A DNA stretch of 64,000 nucleotides from Sphingomonas sp. BGYR3 (GCF_025153455.1 NZ_JANZNT010000001.1:2056001-2120000); one strand, 5' to 3'; counted from the first letter of the stretch, positions 16,352-26,325 are shown. Notes: generated from the sequence alone by a model not told the origin. A program made the numbers and translations.

Positions 16352-16960
16352 TCAGCGGCCGGCCACCCAGTCGGCGACATCGACCGAAACCTTGTTCGCC
16401 GCCTCGTTCAGCGCGGCGGCAACCGGTCCCGCTTCAACGGGGCTGACCGGCACGCGCGCTTCGAACCGGCGTTTTTCGACCGATTCGGCGCCCTTTCGCA
16501 CCAGCGCGGCATCATAGGTGACGATCGCCTCCCCCGTCCGCGCATCAATGCCAAAGCTGCGCAATTCGCCCGACAGCGACGCGCCCGGATCGACCAGGAT
16601 CTGCCGCGCGGTCAGCACGGCATAGCCGGAACGCGCGGCCAGCGTGTCGGACAACAGCCGCTGGAACAGATAGGCCGGCGGCTCCACCCACTGGGCGTCC
16701 TTGACATAGGAAAGGGTGGTTGCGTCCGACCGCACGGGCACGCGATTGACCGCAATCTCCTGCGGCACCACCGGCGTGGCGATGGTGATCGTGGGCGCAA
16801 CGCCGGAATTGGCGACCTGACCCGTTGCCGGAGCCGTTGCCGGTTCCAGCGCCATCAGCATCGGCGGCGTCTTTGGCCCGAAGCTGAGACAGCCGGCCAG
16901 CGGCAGTGCGGCGGCAATCAGGATCGCATAGCGAATGGCAGGGCGCGTCATGGCCGTCAT
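16352..16960 (-). CDS. ABC transport auxiliary lipoprotein (PqiC/MlaD-partner type)
   Basis: The 202-residue product has a lipobox (LAGC, Cys at about residue 24) after a short hydrophobic signal, so it is a lipoprotein. The rest fits the ABC-type transport auxiliary family, with a strand-rich core (EIAVNRVPVRSDATTLSYVKDAQWVEPPAYLFQRLLSDTL is typical). Such proteins work with MCE-domain proteins in phospholipid transport between the membranes. It is the last gene of the mla-like operon and overlaps mlaD by four bases. Confidence 0.85.
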   Translation of the reverse strand: MTAMTRPAIRYAILIAAALPLAGCLSFGPKTPPMLMALEPATAPATGQVANSGVAPTITIATPVVPQEIAVNRVPVRSDATTLSYVKDAQWVEPPAYLFQRLLSDTLAARSGYAVLTARQILVDPGASLSGELRSFGIDARTGEAIVTYDAALVRKGAESVEKRRFEARVPVSPVEAGPVAAALNEAANKVSVDVADWVAGR

Positions 16961-17928
16961 TTCCCCTTTGGATCGTAATCGGGCAGCTTGCTGGTGCCGA
17001 TGATGGAGGCCGCGCCCTGGCGATCGACCTTTTGCAGAATGGCATTGATGCTGGTCGTCGCCTCGCGCAGTTCGCCGACCAGCTGGCTGACCTCTGGCAG
17101 GGTTTCGCGGGTCAGCCGCTGAACGCCGGGGCGCGCATCGCCGATGGTGCCTTCCAGTGCCTCCATGCTGCGCTGGGCAGACGCGATGGTGGCATTGAGG
17201 TTCTTCAGCGCCGGACGAACATCCTCCGACACCAGCTGGTTCGATGTGCCGGCCAGCTGGCTCAGCTGATTTGCGGCGTCGGTGGCGGCGCGGATGGCGA
17301 CCTGTGTTTCCTGAAGCGTCTGGGCAATGGCCGGGCCCTGATCGGCAAAGCTGTCGGTCAGCCGGTCGGTATTTGCCAGGATCGAGCTGATCCGCGCCTG
17401 ATTCTTGTCGGACAACAGCTCATTCGCCCGTTCCAGCACCGCCGTCAACCGCTCCAGAATGGCGGGCGCGGAATTGAGCAGCGCGCCAAGGCCGCCGCGC
17501 TTGGTCGGAATGACTGGCACGCCCATCGGGCACACGCTTTCCGGACGCGTCTCCGGGCATTCCAGATGGGGCGAGCCCTTGGTCGCGCCCTGCAGCTGGA
17601 TCTGGCTGACGCCGGTAAAGCCGACGCCCTCGATCGCGGCGGTGGTGCCGACCAGGATCGGCACATCCTCGTTCACCGAAACGCGCACGCGCACCACCGA
17701 CGGGTCGGGCTTGTACAGGTTGATCGACACGACCTGACCGGCAGGAACGCCGGAAAACACCACGGGCGACCCCTTGGCGATCCCGTCCACCGCCTGGCGG
17801 AAGAAGATGTCATATTCGCGCGCGGTGTTGGTGTTGAGCCGCGCAAGCCACACCGTGAACAAGGCGGTCACTAGCAACAGGATCAGCACCACCGCGCCGA
17901 CCAGCACATGATTGGAACGCGTTTCCAT
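16957..17928 (-). CDS. mlaD: MCE-domain lipid transport protein (MlaD family)
   Basis: The protein (323 residues from the ATG at 17928) has one N-terminal membrane helix (METRSNHVLVGAVVLILLLVTALFTVWLA) and an MCE domain at about 35-120 (GSPVVFSGVPAGQVVSINLYKPDPSVVRVRVSVNEDVPI). A long helical, coiled-coil-like C-terminus follows. MlaD-type proteins form periplasmic rings that carry phospholipids from the ABC permease. The long helical tail is closer to the longer Mce/Ttg2C-type proteins than to E. coli MlaD. It lies seven bases after mlaF. Confidence 0.92.
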   Translation of the reverse strand: METRSNHVLVGAVVLILLLVTALFTVWLARLNTNTAREYDIFFRQAVDGIAKGSPVVFSGVPAGQVVSINLYKPDPSVVRVRVSVNEDVPILVGTTAAIEGVGFTGVSQIQLQGATKGSPHLECPETRPESVCPMGVPVIPTKRGGLGALLNSAPAILERLTAVLERANELLSDKNQARISSILANTDRLTDSFADQGPAIAQTLQETQVAIRAATDAANQLSQLAGTSNQLVSEDVRPALKNLNATIASAQRSMEALEGTIGDARPGVQRLTRETLPEVSQLVGELREATTSINAILQKVDRQGAASIIGTSKLPDYDPKGK

Positions 17929-17935
17929 CAGCCCT

Positions 17936-18736
17936 TCATGCCCCTGTGGCCGGCGCCGACCCGGCCCGTTCGGCCGAGGCGACGGCCGCGCGTCCGCGCG
18001 GTCCATTGAAATAAGTCTGGATCCATGGGTGATCCATGGCCAGCAATTCGTCGATTGTGCCCACTGCAATCACCCGCTTGTCCGCCAGCACGGCGACCCG
18101 ATCGCAAATGGCATAGAGCGAATCCAGGTCATGCGTGATCAGGAAAACGGTCAGGCCCAGCGTTCGTTGCAGGGACAGCGTCAATTCGTCGAACGCAGCC
18201 GCCCCGATGGGGTCGAGCCCGGCGGTCGGTTCGTCCAGGAACAACAGTTCTGGATCAAGCGCCAGCGCGCGGGCAAGGCCGGCACGCTTTTTCATGCCGC
18301 CGGACAGTTCGGCCGGATATTTCGGCCCTGCCTCGGCAGGCAGGCCGGTCATCACCACCTTGTACCCGGCGATTTCGTCGAGCAGCTGCTGCGATAGGCC
18401 GGGATAGAATTCGCGCAGCGGCACCTGAACATTTTCGGCGACCGTCAGCGTGGAAAACAGGGCGCCGCCCTGAAACAGCACGCCCCAGCGCTTGCGCACA
18501 TCGACCGCTTCGGTGGGATCGCGGTCGATCGTTTCCTCACCGAACACGCGGATCGTGCCTTCCAGCGGCTGCTGAAGCCCGACGATGGAGCGCATCAGCA
18601 CCGATTTGCCGGTGCCCGACCCGCCGACCACGCCCAGGATTTCGCCCCGGCGCACGTCAAGGTCCAGCCCCTCATGGACGATCTGGTCGCCAAACCCGTT
18701 CTTGAGGCCGCGCACGCAGATGATCGGCTCGCTCAT
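17936..18736 (-). CDS. mlaF: Phospholipid ABC transporter ATPase (MlaF family)
   Basis: The 266-residue ATPase starts at 18736 (MSEPIICVRGLKNGFGDQ). Walker A is GGSGTGKS, the signature motif is LSGGMKKRAGLARALALDPELLFLDEPTAGLDP (joined to Walker B), and the switch His is in FLITHDLDSL. The GMKKR form of the signature is the mark of the Mla/MKL subfamily. It energises lipid transport with the permease encoded upstream, which it overlaps by four bases. Confidence 0.95.
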   Translation of the reverse strand: MSEPIICVRGLKNGFGDQIVHEGLDLDVRRGEILGVVGGSGTGKSVLMRSIVGLQQPLEGTIRVFGEETIDRDPTEAVDVRKRWGVLFQGGALFSTLTVAENVQVPLREFYPGLSQQLLDEIAGYKVVMTGLPAEAGPKYPAELSGGMKKRAGLARALALDPELLFLDEPTAGLDPIGAAAFDELTLSLQRTLGLTVFLITHDLDSLYAICDRVAVLADKRVIAVGTIDELLAMDHPWIQTYFNGPRGRAAVASAERAGSAPATGA

Positions 18737-19848
18737 ATCCAGCCGATCCACGTGAAGAAGACCGCAAAAAACGCGTCGAGCACGATCACCAGGAAAATCG
18801 CCTGCACAACCGCAGAGGTGGTCCGCTTGCCCACCTGTTCGGCGTCGCTTTCGACCAGCATCCCCTGAAAACAGCCGGCGATGGCGATGATCGCTCCGAA
18901 CACCGGCGCCTTGACCAGGCCGACATACAGGTCGGTCAGCGGCACGACCTCCCGGATGCGCTGGATGAAGGTGATCGGCGGAATGTCGAGCGTCAGCCAG
19001 CACAGCAATCCGCCGCCGATCATCGCCACCAGCGAGGCGTACATGCCGAGCAGCGGCATCATCAGCACCGCAGCCACCACCCGGGGCAGCACCAGCGCCT
19101 CCATCGGGGACACGCCGATGGTCCGCATCGCGTCGATTTCCTCGGTCAGCTTCATCGTGCCGAGCTGCGCGGCAAAGGCGCTGCCCGAACGACCGGCGAC
19201 CATGATCGCGGTCATCAGCACGCCCAGTTCGCGCAGCGTGATGCGGCCGATCAGATTGATCGTGAACACCTCTGCACCGAACTGGCGCAGCTGCACCGCG
19301 CCCTGTTGCGCGATGACGATGCCGATCAGGAAACTCATCAGGCCGATGATGCCCAGGGCGGAAACGCCAACCACTTCGAACCGCTGCACCGTTGCGTGGA
19401 ACCGGAACCGGTTGGGCGGGCGCACGATGCTGACCATCACGGACCAGAACGCAATGACTGTCGCGCCCAGAAAGCCGAGCAGACCAGCCATCGTGCGGAA
19501 TGATTGAATCGTCGCCGCGCCGATTTCGTCCAGGATGCGCAGGCCGGACGGCAGGCCGGGATGCTTGACCGTCACCGGCTGATCGGCGGCGGTCACCTGT
19601 TCAAAGATGACGCGCTTGTTCTCGTCCAGCCCCTCGATCGACGCATTCCTGGTGGTCGCCGTGCGATGCACGACCCACGCGCCGATGGTGTCGAGCCGTT
19701 CGACGCTGCCAAGGTCGATGACCGAAACCGGGCCGTCGATGGCGCCAAGCCGTTCCGGCAGTGCCCCGATCCGGGCCAGCGACAGATCGCCGGTCAGGGT
19801 CAGCCGCGCCGTGCTGGAATCATAGCTGAAATCCGCGGCTCCGCTCAT
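18733..19848 (-). CDS. mlaE: STAS-MlaE fusion: ABC lipid transport permease
   Basis: The 371-residue protein joins an N-terminal STAS-like domain (about 1-95, with VIDLGSVERLDTIGAWVV) to a MlaE permease (about 115-371; EVFTINLIGRITLRELGVLMTAIMVAGRSGSAFAAQLGTMK is the family hallmark). In E. coli the STAS role is played by the separate MlaB, so the fusion removes the need for that gene. It is the first gene of the operon mlaE-mlaF-mlaD-lipoprotein. The start codon is only 11 bases from a divergent gene. Confidence 0.93.
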   Translation of the reverse strand: MSGAADFSYDSSTARLTLTGDLSLARIGALPERLGAIDGPVSVIDLGSVERLDTIGAWVVHRTATTRNASIEGLDENKRVIFEQVTAADQPVTVKHPGLPSGLRILDEIGAATIQSFRTMAGLLGFLGATVIAFWSVMVSIVRPPNRFRFHATVQRFEVVGVSALGIIGLMSFLIGIVIAQQGAVQLRQFGAEVFTINLIGRITLRELGVLMTAIMVAGRSGSAFAAQLGTMKLTEEIDAMRTIGVSPMEALVLPRVVAAVLMMPLLGMYASLVAMIGGGLLCWLTLDIPPITFIQRIREVVPLTDLYVGLVKAPVFGAIIAIAGCFQGMLVESDAEQVGKRTTSAVVQAIFLVIVLDAFFAVFFTWIGWI

Positions 19849-19859
19849 AAGACGCTCCC

Positions 19860-20600
19860 ATGCGGCATTTGCGCTGGCGCGGCAAGGCGATAGCGGCCAT
19901 TGAACGGGCGATGCAGCCGGCGCCGCACCTTTCCATCTGGGACATGGACAAGACGATCACGCGCGTGCCCACCTGGACGCCGTTCCTGGTTCATGCCGCG
20001 CTCCGTCGCTCCCCGTGGCGGCTCGCCCTGCTGCCGCTGGCCGGGATGGCCGGAATCGCCTTTCGCATGGGCATGATTTCGCGGGCCCGGCTGAAGGAAC
20101 TGGCCCAGCATTGGGTGATCGGTCCCCATCTGACCGTGGATGAGGCGCAGCGTATCGCCGACAGCTATGCCGCGCGGGTGGTCGACACCGGCCTGTTCGC
20201 CCGTGCGCACGCCCGCGTGCTGGCCGACCGGGCACAGGGATATCGCACCGTGCTGGCGACGGCGAGTTTCGATTTCTATGCCGCCGCGATTGCGCGCGCG
20301 CTGGAATTTGACGGAGTGATCGCCACCCGGTCGCTGCGCAACGATCTGGGCCACATCCTGCCGCGGGTCGATGGCGAGAATTGCTATGGCCCCGCCAAGC
20401 GGCGGATGGTCGAGGCGTGGATGGCCGAACAGGGCATCGACCGGCCGGGGACGGCGATCCGGTTTTACAGCGATCATGTCAGCGATGCCCCGATGCTGGA
20501 ACTGGCGGACGAGGCGTTTGCGGTCAATCCGCACCCGCCGCTCCGCCGGCTGGCCCGCCAGCGCGGCTGGACGATCATCGACTGGGATCGCGAGGATTAG
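19860..20600 (+). CDS. HAD-superfamily phosphatase (HAD-IB, SerB-like)
   Basis: The protein has the HAD nucleophile motif DMDKT (WDMDKTITRVPTW), motif II in ATASFDFYAAAIA, and motif III/IV in FYSDHVSDAPMLELAD. A helical cap lies between motifs I and II. This is the HAD-IB layout seen in phosphoserine phosphatase and related phosphotransferases. The substrate cannot be told. The ATG at 19860 is used, but it leaves just 11 bases to the divergent mlaE; the ATG at 19911 (MQPAPHLSIW) would give room for promoters and is a good alternative. Confidence 0.85.
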   Translation: MRHLRWRGKAIAAIERAMQPAPHLSIWDMDKTITRVPTWTPFLVHAALRRSPWRLALLPLAGMAGIAFRMGMISRARLKELAQHWVIGPHLTVDEAQRIADSYAARVVDTGLFARAHARVLADRAQGYRTVLATASFDFYAAAIARALEFDGVIATRSLRNDLGHILPRVDGENCYGPAKRRMVEAWMAEQGIDRPGTAIRFYSDHVSDAPMLELADEAFAVNPHPPLRRLARQRGWTIIDWDRED

Positions 20601-20602
20601 CG

Positions 20603-21871
20603 TCAAAGCCAGCCGTCCACCGCATGGATGGCCAATCCCACCAGCCCGCCGACCAGCGTGCCGTTGATCCGGATGAACTGAAGGTCGCGGCCAACGGCAT
20701 TTTCCAGCCGGTTGGTGATGGTCTGTTCGTCCCAGCCGCGGATCGTGTCGGACACCAGCCGGACGATGGCATCGCCATAGTCGCTGGCCGCGCCCACCGC
20801 CGCGCGGCGGACAAAGCGGTTGACCGTGCGGGCAAGCTCCGGATTGGTCTGCAGCGTCTGGCCAAGCTGGCGCAGCGCGTCGCCCAGCTGACCCGCCATC
20901 ATCGCATCGGGATTGGCGGCGGTTTCGATCATCCGCGCACGCAGCATTTCCCACACCGACTGCCACCAGTCGCCAAGTGCGGGATTGTTCAGCAGATCGG
21001 CCTTGAACGCCTGAACCTTTGCCTGGGTGTCGGGATCGTATTTCAGGTCGATGGCCAACCGGGCGAGCCCCTCCTCCGCCTTGTGCCGCAGGGGGTGGCC
21101 GGGATCCTCCGCCATGTCGTTGACCAGTCCGGTCAACCCGTCGATGATCTTGTTGGCCAGCGTCTCGTCCAGCCCGGTCCAGCGCAGGATCGAACCCGCG
21201 CGGTCGTGCACCATCTGGCGGATGATCGGCTCATTCGCCTCCAGCACGCGCGCGGCCCAGCGGATCATGCCGTTCATCAGGGGAGCGTGGCGGTCCTCCT
21301 CGATCGCGGCGTGCAGCGCCTGACCCAGCATGGGCGCGATGTCGAGCCGGCGTAGCTGATCGGACAGGGCAGAGCGGACGACGCCGCCCAGCCGTTCCTG
21401 ATCCAGCGATTGCAGCAGGTCCACCGCCAGCCGCGATGCGCCATAGCGCAGCCGCCCCGCAACGCCGCCGCCCGGCTGGGTCAGCCATCGTCCGGCCGCG
21501 CCCGCCAAATCGACCCCCCGCATCCGCCGGGCGACGACGCCGGGGATCAGGAAATTTTCCTTCAGGAACCGGGCCAGCGTGTCGGCAATCCGGTCCTTGT
21601 TGCGCGGGATGATGGCCGTGTGGGGGATGGGCAGGGCAAGCGGGTGGCGGAACAGCGCGGTGACCGCGAACCAGTCCGCCAGGCCGCCGACCATCGCCGC
21701 CTCGGCAAACGCCTTGACATAGCCCCAGGCCGGATGCGCCCCCTCCACCGACCGGGCGATCAGGAACAGCGCGGCCATCGCGACCAGCAGTCCGGTCGCC
21801 ACCAGCCGCATCCGCGTCAACTGGGGCGGGGGTGGCTCCAGTCTGGCGGGGCGGCGGGGAAACAGCTTCAT
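20603..21871 (-). CDS. DUF445 family membrane protein
   Basis: The 422-residue product starts at 21871 (MKLFPRRPARLE). It has one membrane helix near residues 20-40 and then the conserved DUF445 opening (AFAEAAMVGGLADWFAVTALFRHPL), plus an NKDRIADTLARFLKENFL segment. The long helical body ends with a second hydrophobic stretch (GTLVGGLVGLAIH). The family, related to YjiN, has no settled biochemical function. The stop nearly abuts the convergent HAD gene (two bases). Confidence 0.88.
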   Translation of the reverse strand: MKLFPRRPARLEPPPPQLTRMRLVATGLLVAMAALFLIARSVEGAHPAWGYVKAFAEAAMVGGLADWFAVTALFRHPLALPIPHTAIIPRNKDRIADTLARFLKENFLIPGVVARRMRGVDLAGAAGRWLTQPGGGVAGRLRYGASRLAVDLLQSLDQERLGGVVRSALSDQLRRLDIAPMLGQALHAAIEEDRHAPLMNGMIRWAARVLEANEPIIRQMVHDRAGSILRWTGLDETLANKIIDGLTGLVNDMAEDPGHPLRHKAEEGLARLAIDLKYDPDTQAKVQAFKADLLNNPALGDWWQSVWEMLRARMIETAANPDAMMAGQLGDALRQLGQTLQTNPELARTVNRFVRRAAVGAASDYGDAIVRLVSDTIRGWDEQTITNRLENAVGRDLQFIRINGTLVGGLVGLAIHAVDGWL

Positions 21872-21902
21872 GCCCGCAACAATCCCCCAGCGCCGGGAAA
21901 GT

Positions 21903-24900
21903 TCACTCCGCCGGCTGGTTCGGCCCGCCATCCCCCTGATACCCGATGCGGCCGCCGGGCTGGTGGTCCAGCACCGGCTTGCCATCGTCGCCGGGACGAT
22001 AGGTGAGCAGACGGCGCGACAGGCGTGGCCCGACCCAGCGTTCGAACCCGATGGCCAGGCTGAACAGGGCCGGCACCAGCACCAGCGTCAGCAGCGTGGA
22101 CAGGATGAGGCCGCCGATCACGGTGATGCCCATTGGGGCACGCCATGATCCGTCGCCGTTCAGCGACAGGGCGGTCGGCACCATGCCCGCGACCATGGCG
22201 ACGGTGGTCATCACGATCGGCTGAGCGCGCTTGTGCCCGGCGTCGACGATCGCGGTGAACTTGTCGACGCCCTTTTCCATTTCTTCCAGCGCGAAATCGA
22301 TCAGCAGGATCGAGTTCTTGGCGACGATGCCGAACAGCATCAGCACGCCGATCAGCACGGGCAGCGACAGCGGATTGCCCGATACCCACAGGGCGATGAA
22401 CCCGCCGAGCGGCGCCAGCAGCAGCGAGGACAGGTTGACCAGAGGGGCCATCAGACCGCGGTAAAGCAGCATCAGCACCGCAAAGACGAGGAAGATGCCG
22501 GAGACGAGGGCGATGACGAAGTTCTGGATCATCTCCGCCTGCCACTTGGCCTGTCCGACCTCCAGCTTGCCGACGCCGATCGGCAGGTTCTTCATGCTGG
22601 GCAACTGGTCGATCTTGGCCAGCACCGCGCCGGAGACATAGGGCTTGCCCGTCTTGGGATCAGTGCCAAGGTCGGCACCGATGACCAGGCGGCGCTTCTG
22701 GTTCAGCCGGTCGATGCGGGTCGGCCCGGCACCGAAACGGATGTCAGCGACGACGCCCAGCGGCACCGAACCGCCCGCCTGGGTCGGGACGGGCAGGTTG
22801 CGGACCGTATCCAGTTCGGCGCGGGAATCCTCGGCCAGCGCGACGCGGATCGGCACCTGACGGTCGGACAGCGAGAATTTGGCGCTGTTCTGGTCGATAT
22901 CGCCAAGCGTCGCGATGCGGATCGCGTTGGACAGGGCGGCGGTCGTCACGCCCAGATCGGCGGCAATGTCGGTCCGCGGCTGAATGACGATTTCCGGCCG
23001 CTGAAGGTCGCCCGAAATGCGCGGGGCGCGTACTTCCGGCATCCGCTCCATCTCGGCCACGATCTTGAGCGCGGTGTCGTTGAGCAGCTTGGGATCATCG
23101 CCGCCCAGCACGATCGACATGGCACGGCCACTGCCGCCCCAGCCGCCCTGTGCGCGCACGTTGACGCGGGCATCGGCGATCTTGTTCAGCTCCGGCCCCA
23201 GCTGCTGTTCGAACACGGTGCTGGTCACCGGCCGCTCGTCCTTCAGCATCGCGGTGACGCGGCCATTGCCCACGAAGGTGCGGGCATAGACGCTCTGCAC
23301 CACGTCATCGCGCTTTTGCAGGATGGTGGACACCCGGTCGACCACCGCCTTGGTCTGGGCCAGCGTGGTGCCGGGCACCATTTCGATGTTGACGGTGATG
23401 TCGTCCTGATCCTGGCTCGGCTGGAAGGTAAAGGGCAGGGGACCGCCGACCGCCAGGAACATCTGGAACACCAATGCGATGGCAAAGGTCGCGACGGCGA
23501 CCCAGCGATGGCGCAGCGTCCATGCCAGCGTGCGGGTGTACAGGTTCATGACCGGGCCCTCGCCATGGGCGGCATGACCCTTTGACTTCAGGAAATAGGC
23601 CGCGATCATCGGCGTCAGCATGCGCGCGACGACCAGGCTCATCAGCACCGATGCAACCACGGTCAGGCCGAAATTCTTGAAGAACTGACCCGAAATGCCG
23701 GGCATCAGGCCGACGGGCAGGAACACGGCGACGATCGACATGGTGGTGGCCAGCACCGCGACGCCGATTTCGTCGGCCGCGTCGATCGATGCCTGATAGG
23801 CGGATTTGCCCATCCGCATGTGCCGCACGATGTTTTCGATCTCGACGATCGCGTCGTCGACCAGCACGCCCGCCACCAGGCTCAATGCCAGCAGCGTCAT
23901 CTGGTTGAGCGTAAAGCCCAGCATGTCCATGAACCAGAAGGTCGGGATGGCCGACAGCGGAATGGCCAGCGCCGAAATGGCCGTCGCACGCCAGTCGCGC
24001 AGGAACAGGAACACGACGACCACTGCCAGGACCGCGCCCTCCAGCATCGCGTGCATGGCGCTGTCATATTGCTGCTTGGTGTATTTGACGCTGTTGAACA
24101 GGACGTCGAACTTCACCTTGGGGTTGCGCGCCTCGATCTCGCTCAGCTTCTTTTCGGCCGCCGCGAACACCGCCAGGTCGGATGCGCCCTTGGCCCGCTT
24201 GATGTCGAACGCCAGCACCTGACGGCCGTTATATTCGCCCAGGCTGCGCTGTTCGGCATACAGGTCGCGGACCTGCGCGATGTCGCCCAGCCGCACGGTG
24301 CGCCCGCCGCCGATCGCGATCATGGAATCGGCCAGCGTCTGCGCGGTTTCGGCATTGCCCAGCACGCGCACCGACTGTTCGGTCCCCGAAATTTCCGTGC
24401 GCCCGCCAGCGGCATTCAGGTTCACCTGACGCAGCTGCTGGTTCACCTGGCTTGCGGTCAGGCCAAGCGACTGGATTTGCGCGAGGTTCAGGATCACGCG
24501 AATCTCGCGCGTCACCCCGCCGATGCGCTCCACACCCGACAGGCCGTCCACGGCCAGCAGTTCGTTGGCGACATTATTGTCGACGAACCAGGACAGCTGT
24601 TCGACCGTCATGTCCGTCGTGGTGACGGTAAAGCTGGCGATTTCCTCGTCCGACGTGTTGAACCGGCCGACCTGCGGCTCAAGGATCCCGTCGGGAAGGT
24701 CGCCGCGAATCTGGGCAATGGCGTCGCGCACATCGTTGACGGCCCGGTCGATCGGCGTGCCGATGTCGAGCTGGATGACCGTCTGGCTGTTGCCTTCGCT
24801 GACGGTCGATTCCATCTGGTCGATGCCCGGCAGGCTGCGCACCGCAGCCTCGACGCGCTGCGTGATCTGCGTTTCCAGTTCGGTGGGAGCGGCGCCCGGC

Positions 24901-25061
24901 TGGCTGATCGAAATCCAGACGATCGGGAAATCGATGTCCGGGTCGTTATTCACGTCCATGCGGGCGAAACTGACGATCCCGGCGATGGTCAGCGCGATGA
25001 ACAGCACGATCGGCGGCATCGGATTGCGGATGGACCAGGCCGAAATGTTCCGAAAGCTCAT
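21903..25061 (-). CDS. RND efflux transporter permease (AcrB/HAE1 family)
   Basis: The 1052-residue inner-membrane pump protein has the expected two repeats, each with one helix, a large periplasmic loop and a helical bundle. It opens MSFRNISAWSIRNPMPPIVL and carries the central helix motif GVLVDDAIVEIENIVRHM, which includes the proton-relay Asp pair. The second repeat contains FGIVAKNSILLIDFALE. It should export drugs or other small amphiphiles with the adaptor encoded 46 bases upstream and an outer-membrane channel that is not in this window. The substrate is not known. Confidence 0.96.
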   Translation of the reverse strand: MSFRNISAWSIRNPMPPIVLFIALTIAGIVSFARMDVNNDPDIDFPIVWISISQPGAAPTELETQITQRVEAAVRSLPGIDQMESTVSEGNSQTVIQLDIGTPIDRAVNDVRDAIAQIRGDLPDGILEPQVGRFNTSDEEIASFTVTTTDMTVEQLSWFVDNNVANELLAVDGLSGVERIGGVTREIRVILNLAQIQSLGLTASQVNQQLRQVNLNAAGGRTEISGTEQSVRVLGNAETAQTLADSMIAIGGGRTVRLGDIAQVRDLYAEQRSLGEYNGRQVLAFDIKRAKGASDLAVFAAAEKKLSEIEARNPKVKFDVLFNSVKYTKQQYDSAMHAMLEGAVLAVVVVFLFLRDWRATAISALAIPLSAIPTFWFMDMLGFTLNQMTLLALSLVAGVLVDDAIVEIENIVRHMRMGKSAYQASIDAADEIGVAVLATTMSIVAVFLPVGLMPGISGQFFKNFGLTVVASVLMSLVVARMLTPMIAAYFLKSKGHAAHGEGPVMNLYTRTLAWTLRHRWVAVATFAIALVFQMFLAVGGPLPFTFQPSQDQDDITVNIEMVPGTTLAQTKAVVDRVSTILQKRDDVVQSVYARTFVGNGRVTAMLKDERPVTSTVFEQQLGPELNKIADARVNVRAQGGWGGSGRAMSIVLGGDDPKLLNDTALKIVAEMERMPEVRAPRISGDLQRPEIVIQPRTDIAADLGVTTAALSNAIRIATLGDIDQNSAKFSLSDRQVPIRVALAEDSRAELDTVRNLPVPTQAGGSVPLGVVADIRFGAGPTRIDRLNQKRRLVIGADLGTDPKTGKPYVSGAVLAKIDQLPSMKNLPIGVGKLEVGQAKWQAEMIQNFVIALVSGIFLVFAVLMLLYRGLMAPLVNLSSLLLAPLGGFIALWVSGNPLSLPVLIGVLMLFGIVAKNSILLIDFALEEMEKGVDKFTAIVDAGHKRAQPIVMTTVAMVAGMVPTALSLNGDGSWRAPMGITVIGGLILSTLLTLVLVPALFSLAIGFERWVGPRLSRRLLTYRPGDDGKPVLDHQPGGRIGYQGDGGPNQPAE

Positions 25062-25107
25062 GATAGGGTTCCGATTCGCTTGCTCATCCTGGGGCGACGT
25101 GGGCGGA

Positions 25108-26325
25108 TTACTTTGCCTTGCCGTCCTGTGCGTTCACCAACTGGGCGTTCACCTTCTGCCCGGGATTCAGGAACGCGCCGGCGCTGACCACCACGCGCTC
25201 CGTCCCGTCCAGGCCGGATGCGATCAGCACGCCGTCGTCCGACACCGCACCGGTGCGGATATCGCGGCGCACGACCGTGCCCGATCCATCGACGATATAG
25301 ACGAAATTGCCCTTGCCGTCGCTCTGCACCGCCGATTGGGGCAGGCGCGGGGCCACCGATGCGCCCGACTGGATGCGGGCGGTGGCAAAGCCGCCGGGAC
25401 GAAGCGCCTGATCATAGGACAGGGCAACCCGCACGATCCCCTGACGCGTCTGCGGATCGATCACGGGCGACACCTGCCACACCTCGCCGCGATAGCTGCG
25501 CTCGCTGCCGACCGGGGTGACATCAGCGGGCACGCCGGTGGTGATGCGGGTCAGGTCCGCCTCGGACAGGCGCACCTGCATTTCCATCTGGCCGCCCTGT
25601 GCCATGCGGAACAGGACGCCGCTGCCCCCCGACACGATCTGGCCCGGCTCGACCGCGCGCGACAGGATCAGACCGGCGGCAGGGGCGCGGATATCCAGCC
25701 GGCCATTGCGCGCACGCGCCTCGTCCAGCTGCGCCTCTGCCACGCGGACCCGTGCGACGGCGGAATCGCGCGTCGCCGTCCGGCGATCGATATCCGCCTT
25801 TGAAATGAAGCCGCGATCCACCAGCTGCAGCGCGCGGTCCAGCTCGGCCTGCGCCAGCTGGGCGTCGGCGCGGGCGACGCGGATCTGTGCGGCCAGCGAT
25901 TCGGCGGTCTGGGACTGGACCGACCGGTCGACGGTCGCCAGCACCTGACCCGCCGCAACCCAGGTGCCGGCATCCACCAGCACGCGCGTGACCAGGCCGC
26001 CCTCGCCCGCCACGCCGACGGGCAGTTCGCGGCGCGCGGCGATCGATCCGGTGCCACTGATCACCCGGGCCACGGTCTGCTGACCCGGCACCATGACGCT
26101 GATCGACGGCATGGCGCCGCTGTCGTCGCCCTTCGCTGCCGCCGTCGGCGCCTTTTCGGCGTCCTTGGCACCACCGCCAAGGGCGAAAAAGGCGATCAGA
26201 GCAGCCACCACCACGGCGACGGCGACGCCGATGATGATCCAGCGGCGGCGGCTCTTACGCTCGCTGCCATCCTCGATCAGATAGGGCGTCGCATCGTCCG
26301 TCATGGTACGTTTATCGAAGTTCAT
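25108..26325 (-). CDS. RND efflux periplasmic adaptor (membrane fusion protein)
   Basis: From the ATG at 26325 (behind GGAAG) the adaptor has 405 residues: a cytoplasmic start, one membrane helix at about 28-50 (RRRWIIIGVAVAVVVAALIAFFALGGG), a lipoyl/barrel-sandwich part (ELPVGVAGEGGLVTRVLVDAGTWVAAGQVLATVD), a helical hairpin and a beta-barrel region. Unlike AcrA it has a membrane anchor and no lipobox. It links the RND pump to the outer-membrane channel and is the first gene of the two-gene operon. No regulator gene is adjacent. Confidence 0.94.
   Translation of the reverse strand: MNFDKRTMTDDATPYLIEDGSERKSRRRWIIIGVAVAVVVAALIAFFALGGGAKDAEKAPTAAAKGDDSGAMPSISVMVPGQQTVARVISGTGSIAARRELPVGVAGEGGLVTRVLVDAGTWVAAGQVLATVDRSVQSQTAESLAAQIRVARADAQLAQAELDRALQLVDRGFISKADIDRRTATRDSAVARVRVAEAQLDEARARNGRLDIRAPAAGLILSRAVEPGQIVSGGSGVLFRMAQGGQMEMQVRLSEADLTRITTGVPADVTPVGSERSYRGEVWQVSPVIDPQTRQGIVRVALSYDQALRPGGFATARIQSGASVAPRLPQSAVQSDGKGNFVYIVDGSGTVVRRDIRTGAVSDDGVLIASGLDGTERVVVSAGAFLNPGQKVNAQLVNAQDGKAK

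Noticed and set aside
22233..25187. Long plus-strand frames opposite the RND permease
   Set aside because: They mirror a complete 1052-residue AcrB-type gene and show His/Asp/Gln-rich shadow composition.
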